Of a DNA stretch of 64,000 nucleotides, positions 1-8,904 are shown piece by piece. The position numbers and the translations under genes are program-made. A model generated the notes under the pieces. It was not told the DNA's origin, did not search any database, and saw only the letters and a list, made by a program, of their open reading frames with translations. Position 1 is the stretch's first letter. The number at the start of each line of letters is the position of its first letter. The stretch is from contig NZ_CP095376.1 of the NCBI RefSeq assembly GCF_023008405.1, forward strand, positions 9,466,501 through 9,530,500, given 5' to 3'. The DNA is from Amycolatopsis sp. FBCC-B4732 (GTDB lineage: Bacteria > Actinomycetota > Actinomycetes > Mycobacteriales > Pseudonocardiaceae).

Positions 1-1220
1 CCGAGCGGCTTGACCTCGGGCCCGGGCATCGCGACGCCCGGCGGTGGCGCGACGGCCTTGGCGCCAGCGCGCTCGATGCCCGGGATCTCGGCGTCGACCG
101 GCAGGTGGGCGAGCGCGGCCAGCTCCGGCACAGACAGCAGATCCCCGCCGTTAAGGCGCCGAGTATCGAGCGCGCGAGCCGGGTGATGAAGCCGGATGCG
201 GCGGAAGTGGTTGTGCTCGGTGTAGGCGGCGAAGCTTGCGGCGAGGGCGTGTGCGCGTCCGCGGGCGGTGTCGCGGGTCCGCCGGATGTCAGCTTCGGCG
301 GACCCATCGGCGAGGTGGGTGGAGACGGCGTAGCGGACGACAACCTCGTACTGGGAGCCGCGCTGCTTGCTGACGATCGCGCGGTTCTGCGCGGAGTACT
401 CCAGCGACAGCTGCGGATCTCGGCTGATTCGCCGGGCATCGCGGACACGTCCGGAGCGCGTTGCCGTGGTGCCCGGCGTGACGAGGTCGAGCAGCCGGCC
501 ACCAGGCCGGCCGGACGCACCGGCGTGCACTCGCCGGGCCGCGCGTCGAGCTCGGCCGACCCGCCGGCCGGTGACCGGCCGGGCGAGGATCTGAACGCCG
601 GCGTACTCGTCGCGGCCGAGCCCGACGGGCGCGCCGAGCAATGCACGGATCGGGTCGGCGTCGAAGGCCGAGCGGATCGGCAGCGCTTCGGGCCGTGCGA
701 GTCGCAGCTGACCGCCGACGGTGACGGCGCGCAGTCCGGTCTTCGGCTCGGGCAGCGGCGGGTCGGCCACGACGGTGCGGGTGTGGGCGCCGGGCCAGGC
801 AGCCTCGATCGCCCGCTCGGCCAAGCCCGGCGGGATCACGCCCGGAACCCACAGCCGCAGGGTGACGCCGTGCTCGGAGAACCGGTATTCCCACGCGAGG
901 TGCGGCTGGCCGGTGAACCACCGCCGCCAGCTCGGCCGCAGCAGGCCGACGAGGTTGGACCAGAGCAGGACCCCGCCGGCGGGATCGACGGTGGGCGGCG
1001 CGAGCACGGTGACGCACCGCGCGTCAGCCAGCAGCGCGGTGTGGCAGCGGCCTCGCCACCAGCGTCGGCCGACGTCCAGGCCCGAAATGAGGATGGCGAG
1101 TGCCGGAACGGCGATCTGGCCCCAGCTCGTCGCCACGTCGATGATGCCAGCGAGCAGCTGGTGGACCGCGTTCCACGGATCGGTCAGGTAGCCGCCAACC
1201 CATCCCTCGTGGCGGGTCAC
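1..1220 (-). CDS. VirD4/TraD-type coupling protein, N-terminal part (runs off the window)
   Basis: I read this frame directly from a GTG at 1220 that overlaps the TGA of the upstream VirB4 gene (GTGA), so the two are probably translationally coupled. The first 60 residues include a hydrophobic stretch (AVPALAILISGLDV) that could anchor it in the membrane. A long region follows with the composition of the N-terminal module of actinobacterial conjugative coupling proteins, ending near LSVPELAALAHLPVDAEIPG. In that family this segment comes just before the P-loop NTPase domain, which would lie beyond position 1. The role, recruiting DNA to the transfer channel, is inferred from gene order and layout; no Walker motif is inside the window. 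Confidence 0.7.
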   Translation of the reverse strand, partial: MTRHEGWVGGYLTDPWNAVHQLLAGIIDVATSWGQIAVPALAILISGLDVGRRWWRGRCHTALLADARCVTVLAPPTVDPAGGVLLWSNLVGLLRPSWRRWFTGQPHLAWEYRFSEHGVTLRLWVPGVIPPGLAERAIEAAWPGAHTRTVVADPPLPEPKTGLRAVTVGGQLRLARPEALPIRSAFDADPIRALLGAPVGLGRDEYAGVQILARPVTGRRVGRARRAARRVHAGASGRPGGRLLDLVTPGTTATRSGRVRDARRISRDPQLSLEYSAQNRAIVSKQRGSQYEVVVRYAVSTHLADGSAEADIRRTRDTARGRAHALAASFAAYTEHNHFRRIRLHHPARALDTRRLNGGDLLSVPELAALAHLPVDAEIPGIERAGAKAVAPPPGVAMPGPEVKPL

Positions 1221-3037
1221 GAGCCGACTTCTGCGTCTACGGGGCCGAGATCGACGACGCCGTCGACTGCAGGGTCGCCGAAGTCTTGGGCGATCTCGGC
1301 GAGCTCGGCTGGGTCGGTGGTGACCAGGACGTTCTCCGTCGGCGAGGCGAGCGCTTGGAAGGCGACCCATTCGGTGCCGGAGCCGAGCAGCCCTTGGCCC
1401 CGGTCGGCGGTGAGCAGGAACTGGCGCTGGCCCTCGGAGAGGTTGAAGGTCGCCGCGATCTGGTCGATGGCCTGCGGGGACTGGCGCAGCAGCACGGACG
1501 TGGCGGCGTTCGCCACGATCGCGCGGCCGAGCTCGCTGCACAGGAAGTCTTCGATGTCCTGGCTGGCAACGGTGAGCCCGGCCCAGTGCTTGCGGAACGT
1601 CTTCGCCATCCGGTGCAGGAACTTCGCACCTTCCGGGGACTGCATCAGCAGCCACGCCTCGTCGACGACCACCAGCCGCCGGCGCCGGTCGGCCGGATTG
1701 GACACCCGCCGCCAGACCGCGTCGAGGGTCAGCAGGGTGCCGATCGCCTTCAGCTCGTCGGGCAGGTCCCGCAGGGAAAATACGACGAGATGGCCGTCCG
1801 GTGTAGTGGTTGTGGGGCCGGAGAACAGGTCGGCGAAGGCGCCGTCGACGAACGGGTGCAGCCGGGCGGCGAGGTCCGCGCCGTCTTCGGCAGCCGCCAG
1901 GGTGTCGCGGAGGTCGCGCATCAACGGGGCCGGCCGTGTCCAGGTGCGTGGGTCGGTGGTGATGCCGGCGTTCGCGTAGGTCGCGATCAGCGCGGTGTCT
2001 AGGACGGCACGCTCGCCGGCGGTCAGCTCGGTGCCCAGGCAGACGGCGAGCACGGTGTGTAGGAATAGGGCGCGCCGATTCAGCGCGTCCTGCGGAGCCG
2101 TTCGGCGTCCGGCAGCAGTGGTGTGGATGGGCAGGTCGAAGGGGTTGAGCCGGACCCCGTCCGCGCCCAGGTGGACGTAGGCGCCGCCGACCTGCTCGGC
2201 GAGCCGGGCGTACTCGTCTTCGGGGTCGATGACGAACGCCTGGATGTCCCGGTACAAGCTGCGCAAGGTCTCGAGCTTGACCAGGTAGGACTTGCCCGAG
2301 CCGGAGCGGCCGAGGACGACGGAGTTGTGGTTGTCGCAGGCGAAGCGGTCCCAGTGCACCAGGCCTTGGGAGCCGACGTTGTAGCCGTAGAGCACGCCGC
2401 TGGGCGAGGTCGACGTCGGATCCGTCGCGGGCAGGTCCGGTGATGTGAAAGGAAACGCGGCGGACGCGGCGGCAGTGTCGAACGTCCTTTTCAGACCGAG
2501 GGAGTCCAGCCCGAGCGGCAGGGTGGTGACCCAGCCCTGCAGCGACCGGTAGGTGGCGGGTTTGGCGTCCAGCAGCAGCGACGCGCACAGCGACCGCAGC
2601 GCCGACACCTCCTCGGCCAGCGCCTGCTCGTCGGGTGCGTGGATGGTCAGATAGAGGCCGAACTTGAACAGCCGGCCTTCACCGCGCGCGATCCGGCGGG
2701 AGAGGTCGGCGGCGTCGTCGGCTGCGGCGTCGAGGTCGGGGTCGTCGAGCTGGTCGTGGCGGGCGTGGTGGCGGCGGGAGGACTCGAGCCGGGCCCGTTG
2801 CTTCTTCAGGCCGCTGGCCGCGGTGACGGGGTCGATCGCCTGGACGTGGACGGAGACGTCGAGCCGGGCGGGGTAGGTCAGCAGCGGGGCGAGCCAGCCG
2901 GGGTAGACCTCCTGCGGGTAGCCGGTGACGCCGAAGGAGGCGACCCATTCGTTGCCGACCTCGAGATGCCGCGCGCCGACCGAGAGCGAGTCCGGCGTGA
3001 ACGCTTCCGCCGAGCGGGGTTGCTGGGTGCGGGACAT
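1217..3037 (-). CDS. VirB4-like conjugation ATPase
   Basis: A 606-residue ATPase that would energise assembly of the mating channel at the inner face of the membrane. The Walker A motif GRSGSGKS lies near residues 240-247 and Walker B LVVVDEAWLL near 452-461. The N-terminal 200 residues resemble the SCO6880-type region that precedes the NTPase domain in actinobacterial members. I use the ATG at 3037 (MSRTQQP), 5 bp after the stop of the PrgI gene. The open frame extends upstream to 3634, but that extra part is arginine-rich antisense-like sequence overlapping PrgI and is not credible. The family is clear; the substrate is not. Confidence 0.9.
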   Translation of the reverse strand: MSRTQQPRSAEAFTPDSLSVGARHLEVGNEWVASFGVTGYPQEVYPGWLAPLLTYPARLDVSVHVQAIDPVTAASGLKKQRARLESSRRHHARHDQLDDPDLDAAADDAADLSRRIARGEGRLFKFGLYLTIHAPDEQALAEEVSALRSLCASLLLDAKPATYRSLQGWVTTLPLGLDSLGLKRTFDTAAASAAFPFTSPDLPATDPTSTSPSGVLYGYNVGSQGLVHWDRFACDNHNSVVLGRSGSGKSYLVKLETLRSLYRDIQAFVIDPEDEYARLAEQVGGAYVHLGADGVRLNPFDLPIHTTAAGRRTAPQDALNRRALFLHTVLAVCLGTELTAGERAVLDTALIATYANAGITTDPRTWTRPAPLMRDLRDTLAAAEDGADLAARLHPFVDGAFADLFSGPTTTTPDGHLVVFSLRDLPDELKAIGTLLTLDAVWRRVSNPADRRRRLVVVDEAWLLMQSPEGAKFLHRMAKTFRKHWAGLTVASQDIEDFLCSELGRAIVANAATSVLLRQSPQAIDQIAATFNLSEGQRQFLLTADRGQGLLGSGTEWVAFQALASPTENVLVTTDPAELAEIAQDFGDPAVDGVVDLGPVDAEVGS

Positions 3038-3042
3038 CTCGG

Positions 3043-4074
3043 TCACCTGCCGTCGAAGTCGTCGTAGAGCTCGGCGGCGGTCACGACGTCGCCGGCACCG
3101 GCCAGTGCGGCCGAGGGCGGGAGGAAGGTGTCGGGGTTGCACGCCGCGGCGAGCATGCCGGTCGCGGTCGTGGCGTCCATCGCGGTGACGACGATTCCGG
3201 CCGCGGTGAGCAGTTCGACCGCCTCGTTGAGGCGCCGGGCGAGCCGTTGCTCGGCGGCCTGGCGCGCCGCCCCATCGACCGAGGGAGCTTGAGGTCGTCG
3301 TCGCATGCACCCCAGGGTCGAGCTGACGTTGTCGACGACGGCGGGACGTGTCGGTTCGCGCAGCACGAGCAGGACCTGGCGGCGCAGCAGGTCGGCGTGC
3401 TGGCTGAGCTGGGCGAGGTAGTCCGCGTGATCGAGCGCGGCGGCTTCGAGAGCGGGGTGGGGGAGGCCGCCGGCGCGGTCGCGCAGCTCGGTGATCTGCG
3501 GGGCGAGGTCGAGCCGCTCGGCGCGGACCAGGAACTGCACGGGCGCGGTCAGCGAATGCAGGTACCGCGCGAACGAGCTGACGAGCGCTTCCTGCTCGGC
3601 GGGCGTGCGCAGCGAGAAGTTGACCGTTGAGCACGCGGCGATCACCGCGAGCCCGTCGTCGCCGAGGTCGACGACGCCGGCGGTCGTCCCGTTGTCGACG
3701 CCGCGCGCGGGCAGTTCCAGCGGCGTCGGCGCCACGTCATCGCGCTCGCTAGCGAGCCAGGCCGGAACCGGTCGGACACCTTCCGGCGCCGAGACCTGGT
3801 GGCGCGGGGTGCGGCGCTGGCGAAGCGCGGCCAGCAGCAGCCGGTCGAGAGCGACGCCGTCGCGGCGGCCGAGCGCGACCACCGTGACCGCGAGCCCGAG
3901 CGGGACCGCGACGAGCAGGAACAGCGGTAGCGGCAGGACGCTGCGGGTGGCGCCGTAGAGGGCGTAGAGCAGGAGCCCGGTGATGCCGAGGATTGCCAGC
4001 TGCCGCGAGGTGAGGGGACCGAGCACGCGGTCGGGGCGGTCGACGTCGGCGGGAATGCGCACGGGACGGGACAT
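3043..4074 (-). CDS. PrgI/SCO6880-type conjugation membrane protein
   Basis: A 343-residue protein that opens with the PrgI-family signature (RIPADVDRPDRVLGPLTSRQ) and then two adjacent hydrophobic segments at about residues 25-70 (LAILGITGLLLYALY and LPLFLLVAVPLGLAVTVVAL). The long C-terminal part is soluble, with an alpha/beta pattern. In Gram-positive conjugation systems PrgI is a small membrane subunit encoded next to VirB4. Here the PrgI module is extended by a soluble domain, which is common in actinobacteria. It sits 5 bp upstream of the VirB4 gene and 12 bp downstream of the VirB6-like gene. Confidence 0.85.
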   Translation of the reverse strand: MSRPVRIPADVDRPDRVLGPLTSRQLAILGITGLLLYALYGATRSVLPLPLFLLVAVPLGLAVTVVALGRRDGVALDRLLLAALRQRRTPRHQVSAPEGVRPVPAWLASERDDVAPTPLELPARGVDNGTTAGVVDLGDDGLAVIAACSTVNFSLRTPAEQEALVSSFARYLHSLTAPVQFLVRAERLDLAPQITELRDRAGGLPHPALEAAALDHADYLAQLSQHADLLRRQVLLVLREPTRPAVVDNVSSTLGCMRRRPQAPSVDGAARQAAEQRLARRLNEAVELLTAAGIVVTAMDATTATGMLAAACNPDTFLPPSAALAGAGDVVTAAELYDDFDGR

Positions 4075-4086
4075 GACTTCGCTACC

Positions 4087-6279
4087 TCACTTCGACTTGG
4101 GGCGGCGTCGCTGCGGCAGATCCAGCGGCAGCGGCAACTGCGTCTCGACGCGCTTGCGCGCCGGTGCGGGCGTCGGCGGCGGCTCGGGTTTCGGCTGGCG
4201 GCGGAGGCCGAGGGGGAGCGGGTACTGCCCGGACGCGAGCGGCCGGTTGCCGCTGAAGGCATCGGGCGCGGGACGGCGGTGAGCACGGGCCACGCGGTTG
4301 ATCTGGCCTGAGGGCGTGATCAGGCCGGGGCCGGTCTGCGGCGCGCGGGTGGTCCGGCCGGGGTCGCCGAGCTCGTCGGCGAGGCTGCGGCGAGCGGGCC
4401 GCGGAGTTTGCGAGGGCAGGTGGACCGGCAGCATGCCGTCGCTCGGCGCGATCAGCGCGTTCGGCAGCTTTGCGGGCGGTCGTGCGTTGCGGTTGATCCG
4501 TCCGTCCGGGGTCAGGAGGCCGGGTTGCCGCGGCGGCCGAGCGGGTGGCGTCGGCGCGGCGAGGTCGTCGGCGAGCGTGCGACGCGGAGTGCGGTCGGGA
4601 TCGCGTCGCACGGTCATTGGCAACCCGAGCTGGTCGGCGGGCAGCGCGTTCGCCAGATCCTTCGGCGGCAGCGCGCGCGGGTTGGCCCGGACCGTCGAGT
4701 CACCGGTACGCGTGAACAACGACAGCTGGCCCGGTCCGCGGGTTCCGGCGAACGCACCGTCTCGGGACAGCTCGTCCCAGCCTCGGCGCGCGGTCCGTGC
4801 CTGGCTGGTGCTGCGGCGCAGTTTCATCGGCAGCATGAACTGCCCGGACCGCGTCGCCGGTGGATCCGGCGGCACGCTCGGCGTGCCGGTTCGAGCTCGG
4901 GCAGTGCCGTGGCCGGCGGCTGCGCCGGCGAGCAGGCCCATCGTCTTGTAGGCGATGACGCCGCGCGCGATCCGCCCGAGCATCGAGGGTCGCCCGGAGC
5001 GCAGCGGGGCCAGGAACCAGAACGGGATTTTGATCAGCACGTACATCAGCGCGATGCACAGCAGCAGGTTCATCAGGGCCGAGATGGTCGGGCCGAAGAG
5101 CGTGAACCCGCCGGGAGCGAAGAAAACCTTCACGGTGACTACGAGCGTGAGTGACTGTCCGATCTGGATGGCCAGCACGCCGCCGCATCCTTTCCACCAG
5201 AGGTAGGCGATGCCTTCGGTGTGGGGGAGCGCGTGGAACATCAGCGCGATCGGCGCGGCGGCGATCAGCAGGATCGTCACCATGACCCGGACGACGAAGA
5301 CGACGAGCAGGACCAGCAGCATCGCGACCAGGCCGAGTCCGAGGATGCCGAGGAAGATCCCGCCGCCGTGCAGCGAGCCCTGCACCATCGTGATCAAGCT
5401 GCGGGTCATCTGGGCGGGATCGGTGCCTTCGCCGAGCACGGCGGCCGAGAGCGCGTTGGCGACCTGGATGCCCTTGGTCACCAGGAAGAGCGAGAGCGTG
5501 CCGGCGAGGAACCCGATCGTGAGCCGGGGTGCGAGTTCCTTGACGGTGTAGCGGGCCTGCAGGGTCTGGTAGCTCATGATGATCAGCCCGGCCAGCAGCA
5601 CGAGGATCACGTAGGCGGTGAGCAGGATGTGCCACGAGCCGGTCCACACCGCGCCGAGGCCGGGCAGCTGATCCGGCTCCGGCGTCGTCAGCAGCGTCTT
5701 ACCGAGCAGGTCCAGCAGCGGGTTCAGCCCGGCAGCGACGACCGCGGCGAACATCGCGCTCGCGGCGACGACCATGCAGCCGGTGAGGTCGGTCAGCCCG
5801 CATTCCGCGGCGTCGCCGCCGGAGCCGTCTGGCACCTGGGCTGGTGGCGGGGTGCTCGGCACGAGCGTGGAGGGCTGCGGGATGCAGTTCGGTCCCCGAC
5901 ACGGCGTGCTGGTGGCGGGCGCGCAGCCGAGATCCAACGAGCCGGGGAAGCACGACGGCGGAGCGGGCAGCGCGGTGATCGGCGGCAGAGGCGTCGCCGG
6001 AATCGGCGGCGCCGCACTCGCGCTCGGAAGGTGGCATGCCGGTTCCGCAGAACCTGGCTCGCACCCCGGGTTGGAGGGCAGCGGCAACGGCGGCTGAGCC
6101 GGAGCAGGCTGGACAGCACTTGCCAGTCGCGGGCCGGTGGCAGCTGCGCTGGACGCGACGCCGCCGAGCACCGCCGCAAGCAACACCACCAGACCGGCGA
6201 GCCACATCGAGCGACGTCGCCGCGACGGCCGGACTGAACTCCCGGAGGTGACCATGCGGCGTGAAGCGCGGGCGGGCAT
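4087..6279 (-). CDS. VirB6/TrbL-like polytopic conjugation protein with repetitive tail
   Basis: A 730-residue membrane protein. It has an N-terminal hydrophobic segment (residues 26-48), a Pro/Cys-rich extracytoplasmic stretch, and then about six hydrophobic segments between residues 170 and 440, the layout of VirB6/TrbL channel proteins. The last 280 residues are hydrophilic and carry degenerate repeats built around a short cassette (LADDLAAP or LADELGDP, then GLLTPDGRIN or GLITPSGQIN, then PLPLGLRR-like). The tail looks like a flexible cytoplasmic arm. The gene lies between the pilin-like and PrgI genes. The VirB6 assignment rests on topology and gene order rather than on a diagnostic motif. 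Confidence 0.75.
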   Translation of the reverse strand: MPARASRRMVTSGSSVRPSRRRRSMWLAGLVVLLAAVLGGVASSAAATGPRLASAVQPAPAQPPLPLPSNPGCEPGSAEPACHLPSASAAPPIPATPLPPITALPAPPSCFPGSLDLGCAPATSTPCRGPNCIPQPSTLVPSTPPPAQVPDGSGGDAAECGLTDLTGCMVVAASAMFAAVVAAGLNPLLDLLGKTLLTTPEPDQLPGLGAVWTGSWHILLTAYVILVLLAGLIIMSYQTLQARYTVKELAPRLTIGFLAGTLSLFLVTKGIQVANALSAAVLGEGTDPAQMTRSLITMVQGSLHGGGIFLGILGLGLVAMLLVLLVVFVVRVMVTILLIAAAPIALMFHALPHTEGIAYLWWKGCGGVLAIQIGQSLTLVVTVKVFFAPGGFTLFGPTISALMNLLLCIALMYVLIKIPFWFLAPLRSGRPSMLGRIARGVIAYKTMGLLAGAAAGHGTARARTGTPSVPPDPPATRSGQFMLPMKLRRSTSQARTARRGWDELSRDGAFAGTRGPGQLSLFTRTGDSTVRANPRALPPKDLANALPADQLGLPMTVRRDPDRTPRRTLADDLAAPTPPARPPRQPGLLTPDGRINRNARPPAKLPNALIAPSDGMLPVHLPSQTPRPARRSLADELGDPGRTTRAPQTGPGLITPSGQINRVARAHRRPAPDAFSGNRPLASGQYPLPLGLRRQPKPEPPPTPAPARKRVETQLPLPLDLPQRRRPKSK

Positions 6280-6282
6280 CGC

Positions 6283-6777
6283 CTACACCCCGCCGACGAT
6301 CGTCTTGAGAATTTCGACGACGAGCGGCGCGAGAGCGGCGAGACCGAACCCGATACCGGCGGCCTTGAACGCGCCCTTCGCCTTCTCGATTTCGCCGGGG
6401 TCGTTGGACGCCATCAGGTAGCGGAGCCCGCCGATGGTCAGAAACACGAGCGCGACGCCGGCGAGGATGCCCATGATCCACGAGCGGATGTTCGACAGGA
6501 CCTGATCGACCGAGTGGGCGAGCGCGACGTACTGCACCGTCTCCCCGTGCGCCGCGGACCCACCGAGCAACAGCGCTGCAGCGGCCAGCGTGCAGCTGAG
6601 CACCATGACCGAGCGCCGACACGATCGTGCTCGGGAGGTCGGAGCTTTCGACACAGAACCGGGTCGACGGCAGCGCGTTGCGCGAGCCGCAATTCGAGCC
6701 GTCGCGCGGTGTTCGCGCCGGCTCGGCGGCCGGCGAACGAGTGTGCGGTGACCGGGGCAGTGCGAGATCAGTCGCAT
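6283..6777 (-). CDS. TrbC/VirB2-like pilin
   Basis: A small protein whose last 105 residues have the pilin layout. There is a signal-like hydrophobic segment (VLSCTLAAAALLLGG), a short loop, then two membrane helices joined by a charged turn (YLMASNDPGEIEKAKGAF). The start at 6777 is supported by AGGAGG 8 bases upstream, inside the end of the preceding gene, but gives a 57-residue arginine-rich leader. An internal ATG at 6606 would give a conventional signal peptide without an obvious ribosome site. It would be the extracellular pilus or channel subunit of the conjugation system. Confidence 0.75.
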   Translation of the reverse strand: MRLISHCPGHRTLVRRPPSRREHRATARIAARATRCRRPGSVSKAPTSRARSCRRSVMVLSCTLAAAALLLGGSAAHGETVQYVALAHSVDQVLSNIRSWIMGILAGVALVFLTIGGLRYLMASNDPGEIEKAKGAFKAAGIGFGLAALAPLVVEILKTIVGGV

Positions 6778-7712
6778 GAGGACGCCTCCTGAACGGCGCC
6801 CGGTTCCGAAGTGGACCGGGATGGGCGAGGACGCGCGGGCAGTCGCGTCCCGCGGTCACCAACTCCGGATTTCGGCGAACGGGGAGACACCGGGCGGCGC
6901 GTCTTCTCCGGCTCGCGGGCGACATTGCGCCGGGTCTTCCGGTGCGTCCCCAGGTCGCCGTCGCTGAGGTATTCGGTCAGCCTGCGCTCAGCGCGGTGTC
7001 GGGCTTGCTGCGTCGCCTTGTATGTCTGGCCGCGGGCCTGCGCCGCCTCGGCCAGCGACAGCTCGCCGAACCTCGTGTCGCCGATCAGCGCGGCTTCGGC
7101 GGCGGTCAGGACACCGCCCTCAACGGCGGCGAGCAGAACGAAATCGGGGTGGCCGCCGACGTACTCCGGCCCGGCCGCGCGAGCGCCGAGGTCGGCGACC
7201 GGGGCCGCGGCGTCGAGCGCCTCACGTAGAGCGCGGTGGCCGGCGCGGTAAGCGGCCCAGCGGAGCCGGACGAGGATGGCTGGCCGGGTGAGGTCGACGT
7301 CGGTGAGCGCTTCGAGGAAGCCGGTCAGCACCGCGGCGTGGACGTCGTGGACTTCGCCGCGGAACCGGTTGGTCAGCTTGGCCGCGACCGGCAGCAGCAC
7401 CGGCAGCGCCAGCCCAACGCACACAACCGTCCACGTGCCGCGCTCAGCCCGTGACCGCGTCACGAGCGCCGTCCACACCGCGTCCCGTGTCTGCTGTGGA
7501 CATCCTTTCGCGACGGTCAGCTGGCCGACTTCGTCCAGCGGTACGAGCCGCGGTGGCAGTCCGCGGACTCGGCGGCCGTCTAGCGCGACCGGGTGCGGTC
7601 CGGTGACCAGCCAGGCGAACGCGGTGCGAGCGGTATCGAAGACGCCGGGCTCGCCACGCGGACGTGCTGTCGGGCCGGCTGCGGGATGTTTCGGTGACGA
7701 GGGCTGGTCCAT
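6768..7712 (-). CDS. Sigma-factor-like helix-turn-helix protein heading the conjugation operon
   Basis: A 314-residue protein with a sigma-70-like arrangement. Residues 120-180 form a helical region-2-like stretch, and a C-terminal HTH resembling sigma region 4 is seen around residues 190-245 (LTAAEAALIGDTRFGELSLAEAAQARG). A basic, disordered tail follows. One hydrophobic stretch (VVCVGLALPVLLPVAAKL) lies near residue 100. The start at 7712 has AGGAG 8 bases upstream. Its position at the head of the operon suggests a regulator of transfer genes, but whether it binds RNA polymerase or only DNA cannot be told from the sequence. Confidence 0.55.
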   Translation of the reverse strand: MDQPSSPKHPAAGPTARPRGEPGVFDTARTAFAWLVTGPHPVALDGRRVRGLPPRLVPLDEVGQLTVAKGCPQQTRDAVWTALVTRSRAERGTWTVVCVGLALPVLLPVAAKLTNRFRGEVHDVHAAVLTGFLEALTDVDLTRPAILVRLRWAAYRAGHRALREALDAAAPVADLGARAAGPEYVGGHPDFVLLAAVEGGVLTAAEAALIGDTRFGELSLAEAAQARGQTYKATQQARHRAERRLTEYLSDGDLGTHRKTRRNVAREPEKTRRPVSPRSPKSGVGDRGTRLPARPRPSRSTSEPGAVQEASSCD

Positions 7713-8028
7713 GGCGGCGCTCCTGAGCGAGCGGGAAGGTGACCTCGTCAGGAAGCCCTCTGGGGCGCCTCAAAACCGCTTCAAGCCCAGGTCAGAGGCG
7801 TGACGAAGCCGCTTCGAAGCCGTTTCACGCCTGCACGTCAGCCTCGAATCGCAGGGCGATCCGGTAGCCGACCTGTTCGGACTTCGCCACGGAGGTTCGG
7901 CCGCCGGACGGAAAACACGGATCCGACGTGACGGTGTCTCTTGCCGACCTCGTTCCCGGAGTTAGCCGGCGACCACGCAGAAGCCGCCAACTCGAACAGT
8001 CGATGGCCCCGCCCCGGAGGTTCCGCTC
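7713..8028. promoter_or_regulatory. Divergent control region of the transfer and methylase operons
   Basis: A 316-base gap between oppositely oriented operons, so promoters for both must lie here. I see three near-identical short elements in direct orientation, CCGCTTCAAG at 7776, CCGCTTCGAAG at 7809 and CCGTTTCACG at 7820, next to the transfer-operon start. They could be operator half-sites for a regulator of transfer. No convincing coding frame with a ribosome site is present. Confidence 0.4.
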
Positions 8029-8904
8029 GTGACTCGACGCCCACCGTCTTCGGCCAACCGGCCCTCCAATCGAGACGACTCGACCCGGCCGCAGCCCGCT
8101 CGGCCTGCCAACGGCATCCCGTACCCGGGAGCTCCCGTTCCCGCCGACCTGAGCGCTCGCATTCGCCGCTCCCCGAAACGACCGGCCACTGGCCGCGAGC
8201 TCGCACCGATTCCGCCGACGGTGTGGACGGCCGGGCCCGATCCGATCGACCCGGCGGCCGCCTGGCCGGTGCCCATTATCGAGACCATCGTGACCAGCTT
8301 CTCGACCTCCGGCGCTCGGGTCCTGCTCGCGCCATGGCCGACTACTGAAGATGCTGCGAGCCGCACAGCGAGCGCCGTCGAACTGGACGCCGCGCTCGAC
8401 GCCGTGCACGCGCTCGGTCGCCACCCCGCGATCACCAAGCTCGAACCGACCGCGGACGAGGTGCCCATGAGCGGCGAGGCACCGTCGGACTCGGTGGTGA
8501 GCGGTGAGGGAGTCGACTTGGTGATCACGTCACTACCGCCCGCACGTGGAGCCGACGGCTCGGTCGAGGCGGTGGCGATCGCGGCGGCGCGGACACTCGC
8601 GTTCGGTGGAATTCTCGCGGTCTACACCCACCGCGACTGGTCGAGCGGCCGGCTGACCGACCCGTCAGGCCCGATGATCGCGGCCGCGCAAAACGCCGAC
8701 CTGCTCTACCTCCAGCACATCGTCACCCTCCACACCCCCATCCGGAACGGCCGCCTGCAGCCGCTCACCGTGACGGACCGACCCGAGGGGGCTCGCGATA
8801 GCCGAGAACTCGGCGCGCCGACGACGCACGCGCGGGCGCACGGCGACGTCCTCGTCTTCGCTCAGGCCCACGCCGACACCGCGCCCCCGGAAGACCTCCG
8901 ATGA
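8029..8904 (+). CDS. Degenerate methyltransferase-like partner protein
   Basis: A 291-residue protein whose C-terminal half has Rossmann-like alternation with a core strand VDLVITSLPP, a degraded version of the TSPPY catalytic motif of DNA amino-methyltransferases, followed by GGILAVYTHRDW. No intact SAM-binding loop is visible. It overlaps the next gene by four bases (ATGA), and that gene is a bona fide methyltransferase. I infer an inactive partner or specificity subunit. It could instead be a decayed paralogue, but the frame is clean, so it is probably expressed. Confidence 0.5.
   Translation: MTRRPPSSANRPSNRDDSTRPQPARPANGIPYPGAPVPADLSARIRRSPKRPATGRELAPIPPTVWTAGPDPIDPAAAWPVPIIETIVTSFSTSGARVLLAPWPTTEDAASRTASAVELDAALDAVHALGRHPAITKLEPTADEVPMSGEAPSDSVVSGEGVDLVITSLPPARGADGSVEAVAIAAARTLAFGGILAVYTHRDWSSGRLTDPSGPMIAAAQNADLLYLQHIVTLHTPIRNGRLQPLTVTDRPEGARDSRELGAPTTHARAHGDVLVFAQAHADTAPPEDLR

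Noticed and set aside
105..1979. Plus-strand open frame of 624 codons over the coupling protein and VirB4 genes
   Set aside because: It is Arg/Gly/Asp-rich antisense reading of two well-supported minus-strand genes and has no domain.
3038..3634. N-terminal extension of the VirB4 frame
   Set aside because: It overlaps the PrgI gene completely and is basic low-complexity text; the ATG at 3037 fits the family start and the gene spacing.
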